From contig NZ_JASKLS010000006.1 in the NCBI RefSeq assembly GCF_030124375.1, positions 163,212 to 227,211 of the forward strand: a stretch of 64,000 nt of DNA. The letters are read 5' to 3'. A program made the position numbers and the translations under genes. Numbering within the stretch: the stretch's first letter is position 1; the number at the start of each line of letters is the position of its first letter. This DNA comes from Sinorhizobium sp. 6-70. Its GTDB lineage: Bacteria; Pseudomonadota; Alphaproteobacteria; Rhizobiales; Rhizobiaceae. The notes under the pieces are model-generated. The model was given only the letters and a program-made list of their open reading frames with translations, did not search any database and had not been told where the DNA came from. Shown here piece by piece: positions 43,362 through 53,907 of this stretch.

Positions 43362-46300
43362 TCAAACCACTTCCCGCATGCGTTCGGCCGTCTGCAGGTC
43401 GACGGAAACGAGCTGCGAGACGCCCTGCTCGGCCATGGTGACGCCGAAGAGGCGATTCATGCGCGCCATGGTGATCGGGTTATGGGTGATGATGATGAAG
43501 CGGGTCTCGGTCGAGGCCGCCATTTCGTCCATCAGGTTGCAGTAGCGCTCGACATTGTGGTCGTCGAGTGGGGCATCGACTTCGTCGAGCACGCAGATCG
43601 GTGCCGGATTGGTGAGGAAGACCGCGAAGATCAGCGCCATCGCCGTCAGCGCCTGCTCGCCGCCCGAGAGCAGCGTCATCGTCTGCGGCTTCTTGCCGGG
43701 CGGACGGGCGAGGATTTCGAGACCGGCCTCGAGCGGGTCGTCGCTCTCGATCAGTTGCAGTTCCGCCGTGCCGCCGCCGAAGAGGTGGGTGAACAGCCGC
43801 TGAAACTGCCCGTTGACCACGTCAAAGGCGGCGATCAGCCGCTCGCGCCCCTCGCGGTTGAGATTCTGGATGGCGCTGCGGAGCTTGCGGATCGCCTCGA
43901 TGACGTCGTCGCGCTCCTTGAGGATCGCCGCCAGGCGCTCGGAGAGTTCCTTCTGCTCTTCCTCGGCGCGAAGATTGACGGCTCCGAGCCGTTCCCGCTC
44001 GATCTTCAGCCGTTCGAGCTCGCGCTCGACGCCGTGCATCCCGGGCAGCGCGGCATCGGCGGCAAGCCCCGTCAGGCGCATCACCTCGTGCGGCGCGCAG
44101 GCAAGGCCCTCGTGAATGCGCGCCTCGATCTCGACGCGACGCTCGCGGGCCGAAACCAGGCGTTCCTCGGCGCGACCGCGCTGCTCACGGGCCTCGGCGA
44201 GATCCGAAAGCGCAGCGGCAGCCGCCCGATCCGCCTCGCGCTGCCGGCCTTCTGCTTCGGCGAGAACACCGGCTGCTTCGCGGCGCGAAGCCTCCGCCTT
44301 CTGCAGTTCGTTCATCAACGCGCGGCGCTTGTCCTCGAACTCGTCCGGCGCATCGATCAGTTCCTCGACCTCGTCCCGCGTTTCCGCCTCGCGGTCGCGC
44401 AGCGTCCCGATATGTTCCTCGGCGCTCGCTGCCCTCGCCCGCCACGTCTCGCGTTCTGCGGCGATTGCCGAAAGCCGGCGCTGACGCATCTCGTTTTCGC
44501 GAGCAAGACCGTCATGGGCAGCACGTGCCTCTGCGACCGCGGCGCGATCGGCGGCAACCGCCGCCGTCTGGTTGCGCAGGTGGAGCTCAAGCTCGGAGAG
44601 ATCGGGTGCTGCGGCAAGCGCGTCGTTGGCTGCCTCGATCTGTTCCGCCGCCTCCTCGACCTGTCCCTCCAGCTGAAGCTTCGTTTCGGCAAGAACTGCG
44701 CGGCGGCGGGCGAGATCGCCCGAGGCACGTTCGGCCGTCGCCAGCGCTTCCCGCGCCTCGGTGAGTTGGCGGCCGATCATGCGTTGGGCATCGCGCGCAA
44801 GGCGCAGCCGTTCATCCTCCGCACGGATGCGTGCACCGGCTGCCGTGAGATCGGCTTCGGCCCGTCGCAGCGCTTCGGTCGCATCCTCGGTCTCGCTCTC
44901 GAGCTCGATAAGCCGGTTCTTCTGCGCGAGCCGCAAGGCTGCGGCGCTCGGCGCCTCCGATCCGGTCACGTGACCGTCCCAGCGCCAGACCGCGCCTTCC
45001 CTCGTCACCAGGCGCTGGCCGGTCTTCAACAGCGGCAGCAGGCGCTCCGCCTCCGCTTCGCTTTCGACGATCCCGATCTGGCCAAGCGCCCGCCCGAGCG
45101 CCTCCGGTGCGCGCACATAGCCGTCGAGCGGTACCGCACCCGCCGGCAAGGATGGATCGGAAGAATGGTCGCCTGGCATTCGCCAATGCGCGGGCGCCGC
45201 CTGATCCAAGGGCGAATCGAGATCGTCGCCAAGCGCCGCACCAAGGGCCGTCTCGAACCCGCGTTCGACCTTCATCTCCTCCACGATCGCCGGATAGGCA
45301 CCGCCGCCGACCGCCTCCAGCATCCGGCGGATCGTGCGTGCCTCGGCCTCGATTCCGTTCAACGCTGCACGCGCCTCATCGACCGGCGGGCGGGCAGCAG
45401 CCTCATCGGCGCGAGCGTCGGCGAGCGCCTCCTCAATGGAAACGACAGCCGCTTCAGCTTCGTCCAGCGCAGCCTCCGCGACTTCCACCTGTCCCTGCTT
45501 CTCATGCGGATCGGGAAGTGCGGCCATCTGCCGGTCGAGATCATCGAGATCGCGTGCCTGGTCGGAAAGCTGGCGGACAAGGCGCGCCTGCCGTTCGGAG
45601 AGATCGCGAAGCGTTCTTTCGATCTGATTGCGACCCGCCTGGGCCTCGGCCCGGTCGGCCGTCACCCGTGCAAGCTCAGCTTCGCTGATCGCCAGCGCCT
45701 CATTGGCAGCATTGAGCCGCTCGCGCGCCTCCCCGGCGCGGTCATCAGCCTCCGCCAGCACGTCCCGGAGCTCCGCTTCCTCCTCGTCGAGGCGCGCGAG
45801 AATATCCGCATTGTCTGCAACCAACCGTTCCTCGCGGGCAATATCCTCGGCGAGCTGCGCCAGCCGGCGCTGCAATTCGTCGCGGCGCCTGAGAATCCGG
45901 CCGGCATCCTCTTCCAACTGCGAACGGGCGATCTGCAGGCGCTGCAGCGCCGCCGCGAGCTTCGCCTCGTTCTCTCGCAGTTCCGGCAGCTTGAGGCTGG
46001 CGACCGCCTGGGCTTTCGCAGCCTCCATCTGTGTCTGCGCCTTTTCGGCGACCAGTGCGGTGATCTGGTTAAGCTGGCTCGTCGCCTCGGCTTCCGCTTC
46101 TTTGGCCTGCACCCACCGGATATGGAAAAGGATCGCCTCGTGCCGGCGGATATCGGCCGACAGCATCTTGAAGCGATTGGCCTGGCGGGACTGGCGCTTC
46201 AGGCTCTCGATCTGGCTTTCGAGCTGGGACGTCACGTCATCGAGCCGCTCGAGATTGGTCTCGGCCGCCCGCAGACGCAGTTCCGCCTCATGACGGCGGG

Positions 46301-46823
46301 AATGCAGGCCGGAGATGCCGGCCGCCTCTTCGAGCAATTGACGGCGCGCCTGAGGCTTGGCAGCGATCAGTTCGCCGATCCGGCCCTGCCCGACCATCGA
46401 TGGCGAGCGCGCCCCGGTCGACGCGTCGGCAAACAGCAGTTGCACATCCTTGGCACGCGCCTCCTTGCCGTTGATGCGATAAACCGAGCCCTGCTCGCGC
46501 TCGATGCGGCGGGTCACCTGGATCTCGTCACTGTCGTTGAAGGCGGCAGGCGCCGTGCGATCGTTGTTGTCGAGATAGAGTCCGACTTCAGCCGTGTTGC
46601 GCGCCGGGCGGTTGCCCGAGCCGGAAAATATCACGTCGTCCATGCCGGACGCGCGCATGTTCTTGTAAGAGTTTTCGCCCATCACCCAGCGGAGCGCTTC
46701 GACAAGGTTCGACTTACCGCAGCCGTTTGGCCCGACGACACCGGTGAGGCCCCGCTCGATGACAAATTCGGTCGGTTCGACGAAGGATTTGAAACCAAGC
46801 AGGCGGAGCTTGTTGAACTTCAT
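43362..46823 (-). CDS. smc: Chromosome segregation ATPase SMC
   Basis: An 1153-residue structural maintenance of chromosomes protein, core of the bacterial condensin with ScpA and ScpB. The N-terminal Walker A is VVGPNGCGKSNLVEALRWVMGE, two long coiled-coil arms surround a hinge near the middle (GAYPAIVEEMKVERGFETALGAALGDDLDSP), and the C-terminus has the signature LLSGGEQALTAMALIF with Walker B ICVLDEVDAPLDD. Its arms are Ala- and Glu-rich. No intact scpA or scpB is in the window. It is followed upstream by a terminator of the DsbA-like gene. Confidence 0.97.
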   Translation of the reverse strand: MKFNKLRLLGFKSFVEPTEFVIERGLTGVVGPNGCGKSNLVEALRWVMGENSYKNMRASGMDDVIFSGSGNRPARNTAEVGLYLDNNDRTAPAAFNDSDEIQVTRRIEREQGSVYRINGKEARAKDVQLLFADASTGARSPSMVGQGRIGELIAAKPQARRQLLEEAAGISGLHSRRHEAELRLRAAETNLERLDDVTSQLESQIESLKRQSRQANRFKMLSADIRRHEAILFHIRWVQAKEAEAEATSQLNQITALVAEKAQTQMEAAKAQAVASLKLPELRENEAKLAAALQRLQIARSQLEEDAGRILRRRDELQRRLAQLAEDIAREERLVADNADILARLDEEEAELRDVLAEADDRAGEARERLNAANEALAISEAELARVTADRAEAQAGRNQIERTLRDLSERQARLVRQLSDQARDLDDLDRQMAALPDPHEKQGQVEVAEAALDEAEAAVVSIEEALADARADEAAARPPVDEARAALNGIEAEARTIRRMLEAVGGGAYPAIVEEMKVERGFETALGAALGDDLDSPLDQAAPAHWRMPGDHSSDPSLPAGAVPLDGYVRAPEALGRALGQIGIVESEAEAERLLPLLKTGQRLVTREGAVWRWDGHVTGSEAPSAAALRLAQKNRLIELESETEDATEALRRAEADLTAAGARIRAEDERLRLARDAQRMIGRQLTEAREALATAERASGDLARRRAVLAETKLQLEGQVEEAAEQIEAANDALAAAPDLSELELHLRNQTAAVAADRAAVAEARAAHDGLARENEMRQRRLSAIAAERETWRARAASAEEHIGTLRDREAETRDEVEELIDAPDEFEDKRRALMNELQKAEASRREAAGVLAEAEGRQREADRAAAAALSDLAEAREQRGRAEERLVSARERRVEIEARIHEGLACAPHEVMRLTGLAADAALPGMHGVERELERLKIERERLGAVNLRAEEEQKELSERLAAILKERDDVIEAIRKLRSAIQNLNREGRERLIAAFDVVNGQFQRLFTHLFGGGTAELQLIESDDPLEAGLEILARPPGKKPQTMTLLSGGEQALTAMALIFAVFLTNPAPICVLDEVDAPLDDHNVERYCNLMDEMAASTETRFIIITHNPITMARMNRLFGVTMAEQGVSQLVSVDLQTAERMREVV

Positions 46824-46884
46824 GGGCGGAACGCCCGTTGGCGGCGATCTACCCGTTCACCATGAAGGAAGGGCGCATAAAGCG

Positions 46885-46917
46885 AAAAAACGGGCGCACG
46901 GCCGCTGCCGTCGCCCG
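46885..46917 (-). terminator. Rho-independent terminator after DsbA-like gene
   Basis: On the minus strand, stem gccg-cgcccg/cgggcg-cggc with a short loop and one bulge, then six T residues. It separates the DsbA-like gene from smc. Confidence 0.8.
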
Positions 46918-46937
46918 TCGTTCGAATAAGCGAAGGA

Positions 46938-47750
46938 TCAGAGCTTGCTGTCGATGAGGGCCGACATAACGTCAACCGACATGTCCCCCGAAAAGTGCTC
47001 ACCATTGACGAAGAAGGTCGGAGTCGACTTGACGCCGAAATCCTTGGCACCCCTCTGCATCACTGCGTTCACATCATCCAGAAGTTTTTGGTTCGTCAAG
47101 CAGGCCTCGAAGCTCTCCTGTGTAAAACCGGCGAGTTTGGACATTTGCAAGAGCGCATCGCGGCCGTTCTGCGCTGCGGCCCACTGCTCCTGCTGCTTGA
47201 ACAGCATCGAGATCATCGGGAAATACTGCCCCTCCGGCGCGCAGCGCGCCAGCATGAAGGCGGCGGCGGCGCGCGGATCGAACGGGAATTCACGCACGAT
47301 GAAGCGGACCTTGCCGGTGTCGATATATTTCGCCTTGATGGCGTCGAAGGTCTTGTTGTGGAAGTTCGCGCAGTGGGGGCAGGTCATCGACATGTATTCG
47401 ACGATCGTCACCGGCGCATTGGCTTCGCCCAGCGCCATTTCCGGCAGCGGGCCCGGTTCGAGCAGCTTCTTCATATCGACACTGCCTTCCGACTGCGGCA
47501 GTTCGACCTTGGCAGCGGGTGCGGTTGCTTGGGCAACTTCGGTTTGCGCAGGCTTCGCCTCGCTGGTGGCGGCGGGTGCTGCCGGCGTGGACGCAGTGGT
47601 CGGCGCCTCCGCGGTCGCGCTGGTTTCAGTCGGCGCAGTCGAAGCCGTCTCCTTCTTCTCCTCGCTGCAGGCGGCGAGCATCAGAGCGAGCGCGGCGACG
47701 GCGGCACCGCCCAGCAGGCGTTTCGAAAGGCTCTTTTCGGAAGCGGACAT
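46938..47750 (-). CDS. DsbA-family thiol:disulfide oxidoreductase, lipoprotein
   Basis: A 270-residue envelope protein of the thioredoxin-fold DsbA/DsbG-like group. The signal has a lipobox-like LAAC with Cys28. A linker rich in Ala, Thr, Pro and Glu spans about residues 30-80, then the thioredoxin-like domain begins. The active site is YMSMTCPHCANFH with Cys124 and Cys127, and the cis-Pro motif is STPTFFVNGEHF. It probably oxidises or isomerises periplasmic disulfides; which substrates is unknown. The gene order here (DUF721, DsbA-like, smc, ppdK) is compact. Confidence 0.9.
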   Translation of the reverse strand: MSASEKSLSKRLLGGAAVAALALMLAACSEEKKETASTAPTETSATAEAPTTASTPAAPAATSEAKPAQTEVAQATAPAAKVELPQSEGSVDMKKLLEPGPLPEMALGEANAPVTIVEYMSMTCPHCANFHNKTFDAIKAKYIDTGKVRFIVREFPFDPRAAAAFMLARCAPEGQYFPMISMLFKQQEQWAAAQNGRDALLQMSKLAGFTQESFEACLTNQKLLDDVNAVMQRGAKDFGVKSTPTFFVNGEHFSGDMSVDVMSALIDSKL

Positions 47751-47866
47751 AAATTTGACCTGTGTTCTGTGAGGAAAATTGAACTGCGAATTCGATAACT
47801 TGCCTTGTTGGAGGCGACAAGGGGCGGCGTCTCAACTGAATTCAAAGAAATGTGACCGCTTGAAGA

Positions 47867-48385
47867 TCACGTTGTCTTCCGGCGCGACGAAAACACGGCG
47901 GTGCCAAGACGCCGGAGCGCCGCCTTCAGCGCCTCGCTTTCTACGCCTTCCACCATGGCGTCGAGCTTTCGCGCGGGTTCGCCGACGAGCGGACGCGGAC
48001 GACGGAACGGTTTGGGTGGGGCCGCAACCGGCTTCTGCACGATCCGGATCTGGCCGATCGCGTAGAAGCCGAAAAAACCGTTGATGCGCTGGATCAGTTC
48101 GCCCTGGGCGTGGGTCAGGAAAAGCGCCCTCGCGCCCTCGCAGGCGACAGTGAGAACGCCCGGCTGATGGCCGCCCTCGCCGCCCATTTCAGAAGCACGG
48201 CGCGGCCAGGCGATTTTTTCCGGACGTGTACAGTCGGCAAATTCCGGACCGGCGATCTCGTCCCAGGAGCCCAGCAGCATAGTGTTGATGCCCGCGCGCT
48301 TGGCGAGCACCGGATCGATCAGGCCGTTTGCGACCTCGCTGATCTGGACGACGCCCCTGCGGGCCTTCTCTTGATTCACCGGCAC
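47867..48385 (-). CDS. DUF721/DciA-like protein
   Basis: A 172-residue protein of the DUF721 (DciA) family, some members of which load the DnaB helicase. The conserved part is NTMLLGSWDEIAGPEFADCTRPEKIAWPRR and LTVACEGARALFLTHAQGELIQRINGFFGFYAIGQIRIVQ. The C-terminal region is basic and Pro-rich. The start is a GTG at 48385; a second GTG two codons on is possible. It is divergent from mutY with a family B repeat between them. Confidence 0.85.
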   Translation of the reverse strand: MPVNQEKARRGVVQISEVANGLIDPVLAKRAGINTMLLGSWDEIAGPEFADCTRPEKIAWPRRASEMGGEGGHQPGVLTVACEGARALFLTHAQGELIQRINGFFGFYAIGQIRIVQKPVAAPPKPFRRPRPLVGEPARKLDAMVEGVESEALKAALRRLGTAVFSSRRKTT

Positions 48386-48424
48386 GACTTTCTGTTTGCA
48401 ATTCCGATTGCGCCTTGAAGCCTA

Positions 48425-48525
48425 CTGTATGTTTCCTTAAATCGTAGCCGATTTAACGACAAACATGCAGCAATTCAAAGTGCTACAGCGACCCTCGCGC
48501 GTATGATAAGACGTGCGGCGCTGTA
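48425..48525. repeat. Dispersed two-palindrome element, family B, copy 2
   Basis: Same layout as the copy at 10846: ctgtatgtttccttaa with its inverted partner ending in aaacatgcag, then gctacagcg with its inverted partner gtgcggcgctgta. It occupies most of the divergent promoter region of DUF721 and mutY. Confidence 0.85.
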
Positions 48526-48570
48526 AGTTCCCATCATCCAACTATAGGCCGGAAAAGGATTCCCCGGCAA

Positions 48571-49665
48571 ATGATGCACGACACCCCGAAGGCGGCGGAC
48601 GCCACCTTTCTTCTTCTCGATTGGTACGATCGCCACCACCGCGATCTTCCTTGGCGGGTCTCGCCGCCAATGGCGCGAAAGGGCATTGTCGCTGATCCTT
48701 ACCACGTCTGGCTGTCCGAGGTCATGCTGCAGCAGACCACTGTCCAGGCGGTCAAGGCGTATTTCAACAAGTTCCTGACGCTGTGGCCGACAATCAACGA
48801 TCTTGCCGCAGCGGAGACCGAAGACGTGATGAAAGCCTGGGCCGGGCTCGGCTACTACGCCCGTGCGCGCAACCTGAAAAAATGCGCCGAAGCGGTGGCG
48901 GGCGAGCACGGCGGGCGCTTTCCGGACAGTGAGGAAGCGCTGAAGGCACTTCCCGGCATCGGCGGCTACACGGCGGCGGCGGTCGCGGCGATCGCCTTCA
49001 ACCGTCGAAGCGCCGTTCTCGATGGCAATGTCGAGCGCGTGATCTCCCGGCTCTACGCGATCGAAACGCCACTGCCCGCGGCCAAGGCGGAAATGCGGGC
49101 GCGGGTCCTTGCGCTCACCCCGGAGGATCGTCCCGGCGACTTCGCACAAGCGATGATGGATCTCGGCGCAACGATCTGCACCCCGAAGCGGCCGGCCTGT
49201 TCGCTCTGTCCCTTCCGGGCAGGCTGTCTGGCGCTTGCAACGGCCGACCCCGAAACCTTCCCGCGCAAGGCGGAAAAGAAGCAAAAACCGCTGCGCCTCG
49301 GCGCGGCCTTCGTGGCGATCGACCGCTCACACGCCGTCTATCTGCAGAAGCGCGCCGACACCGGCCTTCTCGGCGGCATGACCGAAGTGCCCGGGACAGG
49401 ATGGACTGCACGCCGCGACGGCGAGACCTCGATCGCCGCCCAACCTTTCGCCGCGCCTTGGGAGCCCTGCGGAACGATCACGCATGTTTTTACGCATTTC
49501 GAGTTGCGCCTCTCGATCTACCGCGCCAATGTTCAGCGCGCCGAGACGGGCTTGAACGGATGGTGGGAGCCGATGGCGTCGCTCGGCGCGCAGGCATTGC
49601 CAACCGTCATGAAAAAGGCGATCGCCCAGGCTATACCAAGCGCCTTCAAGGCCGAGCGAAGCTAG
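48571..49665 (+). CDS. mutY: A/G-specific adenine glycosylase MutY
   Basis: A 364-residue base-excision repair enzyme that removes adenine mispaired with 8-oxoguanine. The HhH-GPD domain has WLSEVMLQQTTVQAVKAYF (catalytic Glu) and LPGIGGYTAAAVAAIAFNRRSAVLDGNVERVISR. The [4Fe-4S] cluster cysteines are CTPKRPACSLCPFRAGC. The C-terminal NUDIX-like domain, which recognises 8-oxoguanine, starts near AFVAIDRSHAVYLQKR. Full-length. The start has an adjacent second Met. Confidence 0.96.
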   Translation: MMHDTPKAADATFLLLDWYDRHHRDLPWRVSPPMARKGIVADPYHVWLSEVMLQQTTVQAVKAYFNKFLTLWPTINDLAAAETEDVMKAWAGLGYYARARNLKKCAEAVAGEHGGRFPDSEEALKALPGIGGYTAAAVAAIAFNRRSAVLDGNVERVISRLYAIETPLPAAKAEMRARVLALTPEDRPGDFAQAMMDLGATICTPKRPACSLCPFRAGCLALATADPETFPRKAEKKQKPLRLGAAFVAIDRSHAVYLQKRADTGLLGGMTEVPGTGWTARRDGETSIAAQPFAAPWEPCGTITHVFTHFELRLSIYRANVQRAETGLNGWWEPMASLGAQALPTVMKKAIAQAIPSAFKAERS

Positions 49666-49732
49666 AACAAACACGGCGTGAAGCGGTCCTTGCCTATCCC
49701 ACACAGAACCCATTGGAAACTAAGGATTGCCG

Positions 49733-50350
49733 ATGAGCAGCGCAAACATCCGCCACATCGTCTTCGACATCGGCAAGGTGCTGATCCATTACGACCCGCG
49801 TCTGCCCTACTGCCGCATCATCCCGGACGAAGCCGAGCGCAACTGGTTCTTCGCCAATGTCTGCACCCATGACTGGAACGTCGAACAGGACCGTGGGCGC
49901 TCGTGGGAAGAGGCGGAGGAGACTTTGATTCGGGTGCACCCGGATCGCGAGAACCAGATTCGGGCGTTTCGCAAATGCTGGCACGAGATGGTGCCGCATG
50001 CCTATGTCGAGACCGTCTCCCTCATGGAAGGACTGATCGCCGAGGGACGCGACGTCACCATGCTCACCAATTTCGCGTCCGATACGTTCCGCGAGGCGCA
50101 GAAGCTTTATCCCTTCCTGACGCTGCCACGCGGCGTGACCGTCTCCGGCGATGTCGGCCTGATCAAGCCGGAAGTCGCGATCTATCAGGCCCACGCCGAG
50201 GCCTTCGACCTGGAGCCCGCCGCCACGCTCTTCATCGACGACAGCATGCCCAATGTGGAGGGCGCGCGTGCTGCGGGCTGGCACGCCGTTCACTTCACCG
50301 ACCCCGAGAAGCTGAAAGTCGATCTCGCCTGCTACCGCATTCAGCACTGA
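49733..50350 (+). CDS. HAD family hydrolase
   Basis: A 205-residue haloacid-dehalogenase-superfamily protein starting MSSANIRHIVFDIGKVLIHYDPR; the first Asp of the motif is the expected nucleophile, and the usual second Asp position is Gly. Motif II is MLTNFASDTF, motif III GLIKPEVAIY (Lys), and motif IV FIDDSMPNVEGARAAGW. The subgroup resembles YihX/epoxide-hydrolase-N-like phosphatases. The substrate is unknown. AAGGA precedes ATG 49733. Confidence 0.9.
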   Translation: MSSANIRHIVFDIGKVLIHYDPRLPYCRIIPDEAERNWFFANVCTHDWNVEQDRGRSWEEAEETLIRVHPDRENQIRAFRKCWHEMVPHAYVETVSLMEGLIAEGRDVTMLTNFASDTFREAQKLYPFLTLPRGVTVSGDVGLIKPEVAIYQAHAEAFDLEPAATLFIDDSMPNVEGARAAGWHAVHFTDPEKLKVDLACYRIQH

Positions 50351-50505
50351 GGACCTCGACGGGCTCGGCTAACGCCGCGCGGGTTTGCGATACCCGCGAC
50401 GGCTCTAAAATCATCAAAGCGCCACAATCGGTTCAGCCGTCATTCAGCTGTTGCCGTCCATGATCAGAACCAGAATTCGACGCCCACCCCGAAAGGTTCT
50501 GTTCC

Positions 50506-51543
50506 ATGGCCACGCGTATCTACGGCACGAACTACAGCGACAAGATCGTCCAGAACGGCTACATCTCGGTAGAGATCTATGCACTTGATGGAAACGACCA
50601 GATTCACCTCAACAGGACCGACAGTTACGGCGGATATAACTTCGTCGACGCGGGCTACGGCAACGATGTTGTCGTTAATTACTTCGAAGGCGGCAACGAC
50701 ATCTTCATGGGCGCCGGGGACGATCTCTATGTCGCCGACGCACGTGTCCGTGACGCAAGCTCCTACGACGTGGTTTACGGCGGCAGCGGCAACGACCGCT
50801 TCGAGATTGAAACCTACGCCAGCGACTATTATGGCGATAGCGGCAACGACACCTTTCTTTCGGTCGGTTTCAAGAACTACTTCAACGGCGGCACCGGCAT
50901 CGACACCATCAGCTACCAACTGCAGGACAGCTTCGGTTCGGAGCGCGGCAGGGGTGTGACGATCGACCTCGGCTACAAATATGCGACCACCGGCACCGGC
51001 CGCCGGGAAGACTTGATCAGCGTCGAGAACGCGACCGGCACCAACTACGGCCATGATGACATTACCGGCAGTTCGGTCGCCAATGTGCTACGCGGGCTCG
51101 GCGGCCACGACATTCTCGAGGGCCTCGGCGGCGACGATTTCCTCGATGGCGGCACCGGCGACGACGATCTTTATGGTGGTGCGGGCGCTGATATCCTGCG
51201 CGGCGGTACCGGTTTCGACTACCTCAACGGCGGCACCGGCACCGACAGCTTCGATTTCAACGCGATCAGCGAATCGGCGGTCGGCAGCCGGCGCGATGTG
51301 ATCGCCGATTTCCACCGGTCGGAATGGGACGTCATCGACCTTTCGACGATCGATGCCGACACGACCTGGAGCGGAAACCAGAAGTTTGTTTTCATCGGCA
51401 GTGCCGCCTTTTCGGGCGACGCCGGCGAACTGAACTTCCGCTCCGGCGTCGTCTCGGGCGATGTCAACGGCGACGGCTATGCCGATTTCCAGATCAAGGT
51501 AAACGGCGTCTCCAGCCTGCGGGTCGACGACTTCTTCCTGTGA
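50506..51543 (+). CDS. RTX calcium-binding protein (hemolysin-type repeats)
   Basis: A 345-residue acidic protein, rich in Gly, Asp and Asn, and without a signal peptide. RTX-type GGxGxDxx repeats are scattered over the N-terminal half (LDGNDQ, YGNDVV, GSGNDR) and packed at residues 197-250 (GGHDILEGLGGDDFLDGGTGDDDLYGGAGADILRGG). The C-terminal part ENDS in a DVNGDGYADFQIKVNG segment and VDDFFL, typical of the uncleaved secretion signal of type I exported proteins. No type I exporter is in the window. The enzymatic or adhesive role, if any, is unclear. Confidence 0.88.
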   Translation: MATRIYGTNYSDKIVQNGYISVEIYALDGNDQIHLNRTDSYGGYNFVDAGYGNDVVVNYFEGGNDIFMGAGDDLYVADARVRDASSYDVVYGGSGNDRFEIETYASDYYGDSGNDTFLSVGFKNYFNGGTGIDTISYQLQDSFGSERGRGVTIDLGYKYATTGTGRREDLISVENATGTNYGHDDITGSSVANVLRGLGGHDILEGLGGDDFLDGGTGDDDLYGGAGADILRGGTGFDYLNGGTGTDSFDFNAISESAVGSRRDVIADFHRSEWDVIDLSTIDADTTWSGNQKFVFIGSAAFSGDAGELNFRSGVVSGDVNGDGYADFQIKVNGVSSLRVDDFFL

Positions 51544-51638
51544 TGCGCGCGCCTTTTGATGAGAAGCCCTGCTGCAATCGCGGCGGGGTTTTGCTGCTCC
51601 AGAAAACAGCGATTTCATAGCTTGATGCGTCTGCGATC

Positions 51639-51752
51639 GCCCCTCACCCTAACCCTCTCCCCGCCTGCGGGGAGAGGGGACTAAGAGCTCGCGGCAAGTC
51701 CCTTCTCCCCGTAAAGACGGGGAGAAGGTGGCCGGCAGGCCGGATGAGGGGC
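51639..51752. repeat. RIME-like dispersed element, second copy
   Basis: Bounded by gcccctca and tgaggggc, with internal hairpins ctctccccgc/gcggggagag and cttctccccg/cggggagaag. It matches the element between betB and betA at 22831. It lies between the convergent RTX and ccrM genes. Confidence 0.85.
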
Positions 51753-51769
51753 CGTTCCTGCCTCAATAC

Positions 51770-51804
51770 AAACGCCCGGAATCCTCATCGGATTCCGGGC
51801 GTTT
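51770..51804. terminator. Bidirectional rho-independent terminator
   Basis: Perfect 15-base arms aaacgcccggaatcc (51770-51784) and its complement (51790-51804) with a five-base loop. It sits between the convergent RTX and ccrM genes. A and T flanks let it work in both directions. Confidence 0.88.
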
Positions 51805-51879
51805 AAAGCTCTCCTTCCGGGACTGAAGGTACAAAAACCGGACGGAGCGCTTTTCGAAGACCCGAGCGGAACTGGTTGA

Positions 51880-53112
<1,233 letters not shown>

Positions 53113-53150
53113 CTACCCGCGATCAGTGCTCGGCTGTCGAGCGCTTCCTC

Positions 53151-53510
53151 TCAAGTCGTCCCGGCTCGGTCGTGCCATTGCCGGCTATCCGGAGGGGCCT
53201 GATCGCGGTCGTTGAGGCCGTAGTCCCGGACGACTGCCGCGATCCGCAGCCGGTAATCGGCAAAGACTCCGCGTCGTCCGGCCTCCTGCGCGGCGCGGTG
53301 TTCGGCACCGTTGCGCCAGGCCTTCACCGCCGCCTCGTCTCGCCAAAAGGAAAGCGACAACAGCTTGTTCGGATCGGCAAGACTTTGAAAGCGCTCGATC
53401 GAAATGAAGCCGTCGATCCCCTCCAGCAGAGGACGCAGATCGGCGGCAAGGCCGAGATAGGTGTCGCGCCTGCCTTCGGCCGGCAGCACTTCGAAAATCA
53501 CGGCGATCAT
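53151..53510 (-). CDS. Antibiotic biosynthesis monooxygenase (ABM) domain protein
   Basis: A 119-residue ferredoxin-like alpha/beta protein of the ABM superfamily. The core is MIAVIFEVLPAEGRRDTYLGLAADLRPLLEGIDGFISIERFQSLADPNKLLSLSFWRDEAAVKAWR. ABM proteins may be cofactor-free monooxygenases or haem-degrading enzymes; no haem ligand is obvious. It is four bases from the NIPSNAP gene and in one operon with it, divergent from an ArsR-type regulator. Confidence 0.85.
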   Translation of the reverse strand: MIAVIFEVLPAEGRRDTYLGLAADLRPLLEGIDGFISIERFQSLADPNKLLSLSFWRDEAAVKAWRNGAEHRAAQEAGRRGVFADYRLRIAAVVRDYGLNDRDQAPPDSRQWHDRAGTT

Positions 53511-53514
53511 TGCG

Positions 53515-53835
53515 TCACTCCTTTCCGTGCGGCTGTGACACGCTCTTCAGGAAGATGCGGTCCTCCTTCAGGATGAAGCGCTCACGCCTGGCGAACTCGT
53601 AATTCTCGCGGCCAAGCGGATCGGCGGCAAGCCTTGCGCGGTAAGCCTCGTAGGCGGCGAGGCTATCGATGTTATAGACGCCGTAGGCAGTCGTAGCCGA
53701 CCCTTCGTGTGGGCCATAATAACCGATGAGATCGGCACCGCAGCGGGGAATGGCTTCGCCCCAATTGCGGGCATAGGTCGCAAAATCGTCCTTGCGGAAC
53801 GGATCGATCTCGTAGCGGATGAAGCAGGTGATCAT
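53515..53835 (-). CDS. NIPSNAP family protein
   Basis: A 106-residue NIPSNAP protein, a relative of the ABM fold: MITCFIRYEIDPFRKDDFATYARNWGEAIPRCGADLIGYYGPHEGSATTAYGVYNIDSLAAYEAYRARL. The family function is not established. It is the first gene of a two-gene operon with the ABM gene and is divergent from an ArsR-type regulator, about 70 bp apart, so it is probably controlled by it. Confidence 0.87.
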   Translation of the reverse strand: MITCFIRYEIDPFRKDDFATYARNWGEAIPRCGADLIGYYGPHEGSATTAYGVYNIDSLAAYEAYRARLAADPLGRENYEFARRERFILKEDRIFLKSVSQPHGKE

Positions 53836-53907
53836 GGTCGTCTCCTTTCTGGTTGACGACCACTATGCCGGCTTGTCCTGCGCGGATGCTTCGACTATGA
53901 TCGAACT

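Noticed and set aside
43482..46865. An 1127-codon plus-strand frame opposite smc
   Set aside because: It is antisense to smc, which has intact Walker and signature motifs. High GC content leaves long open frames on the other strand.
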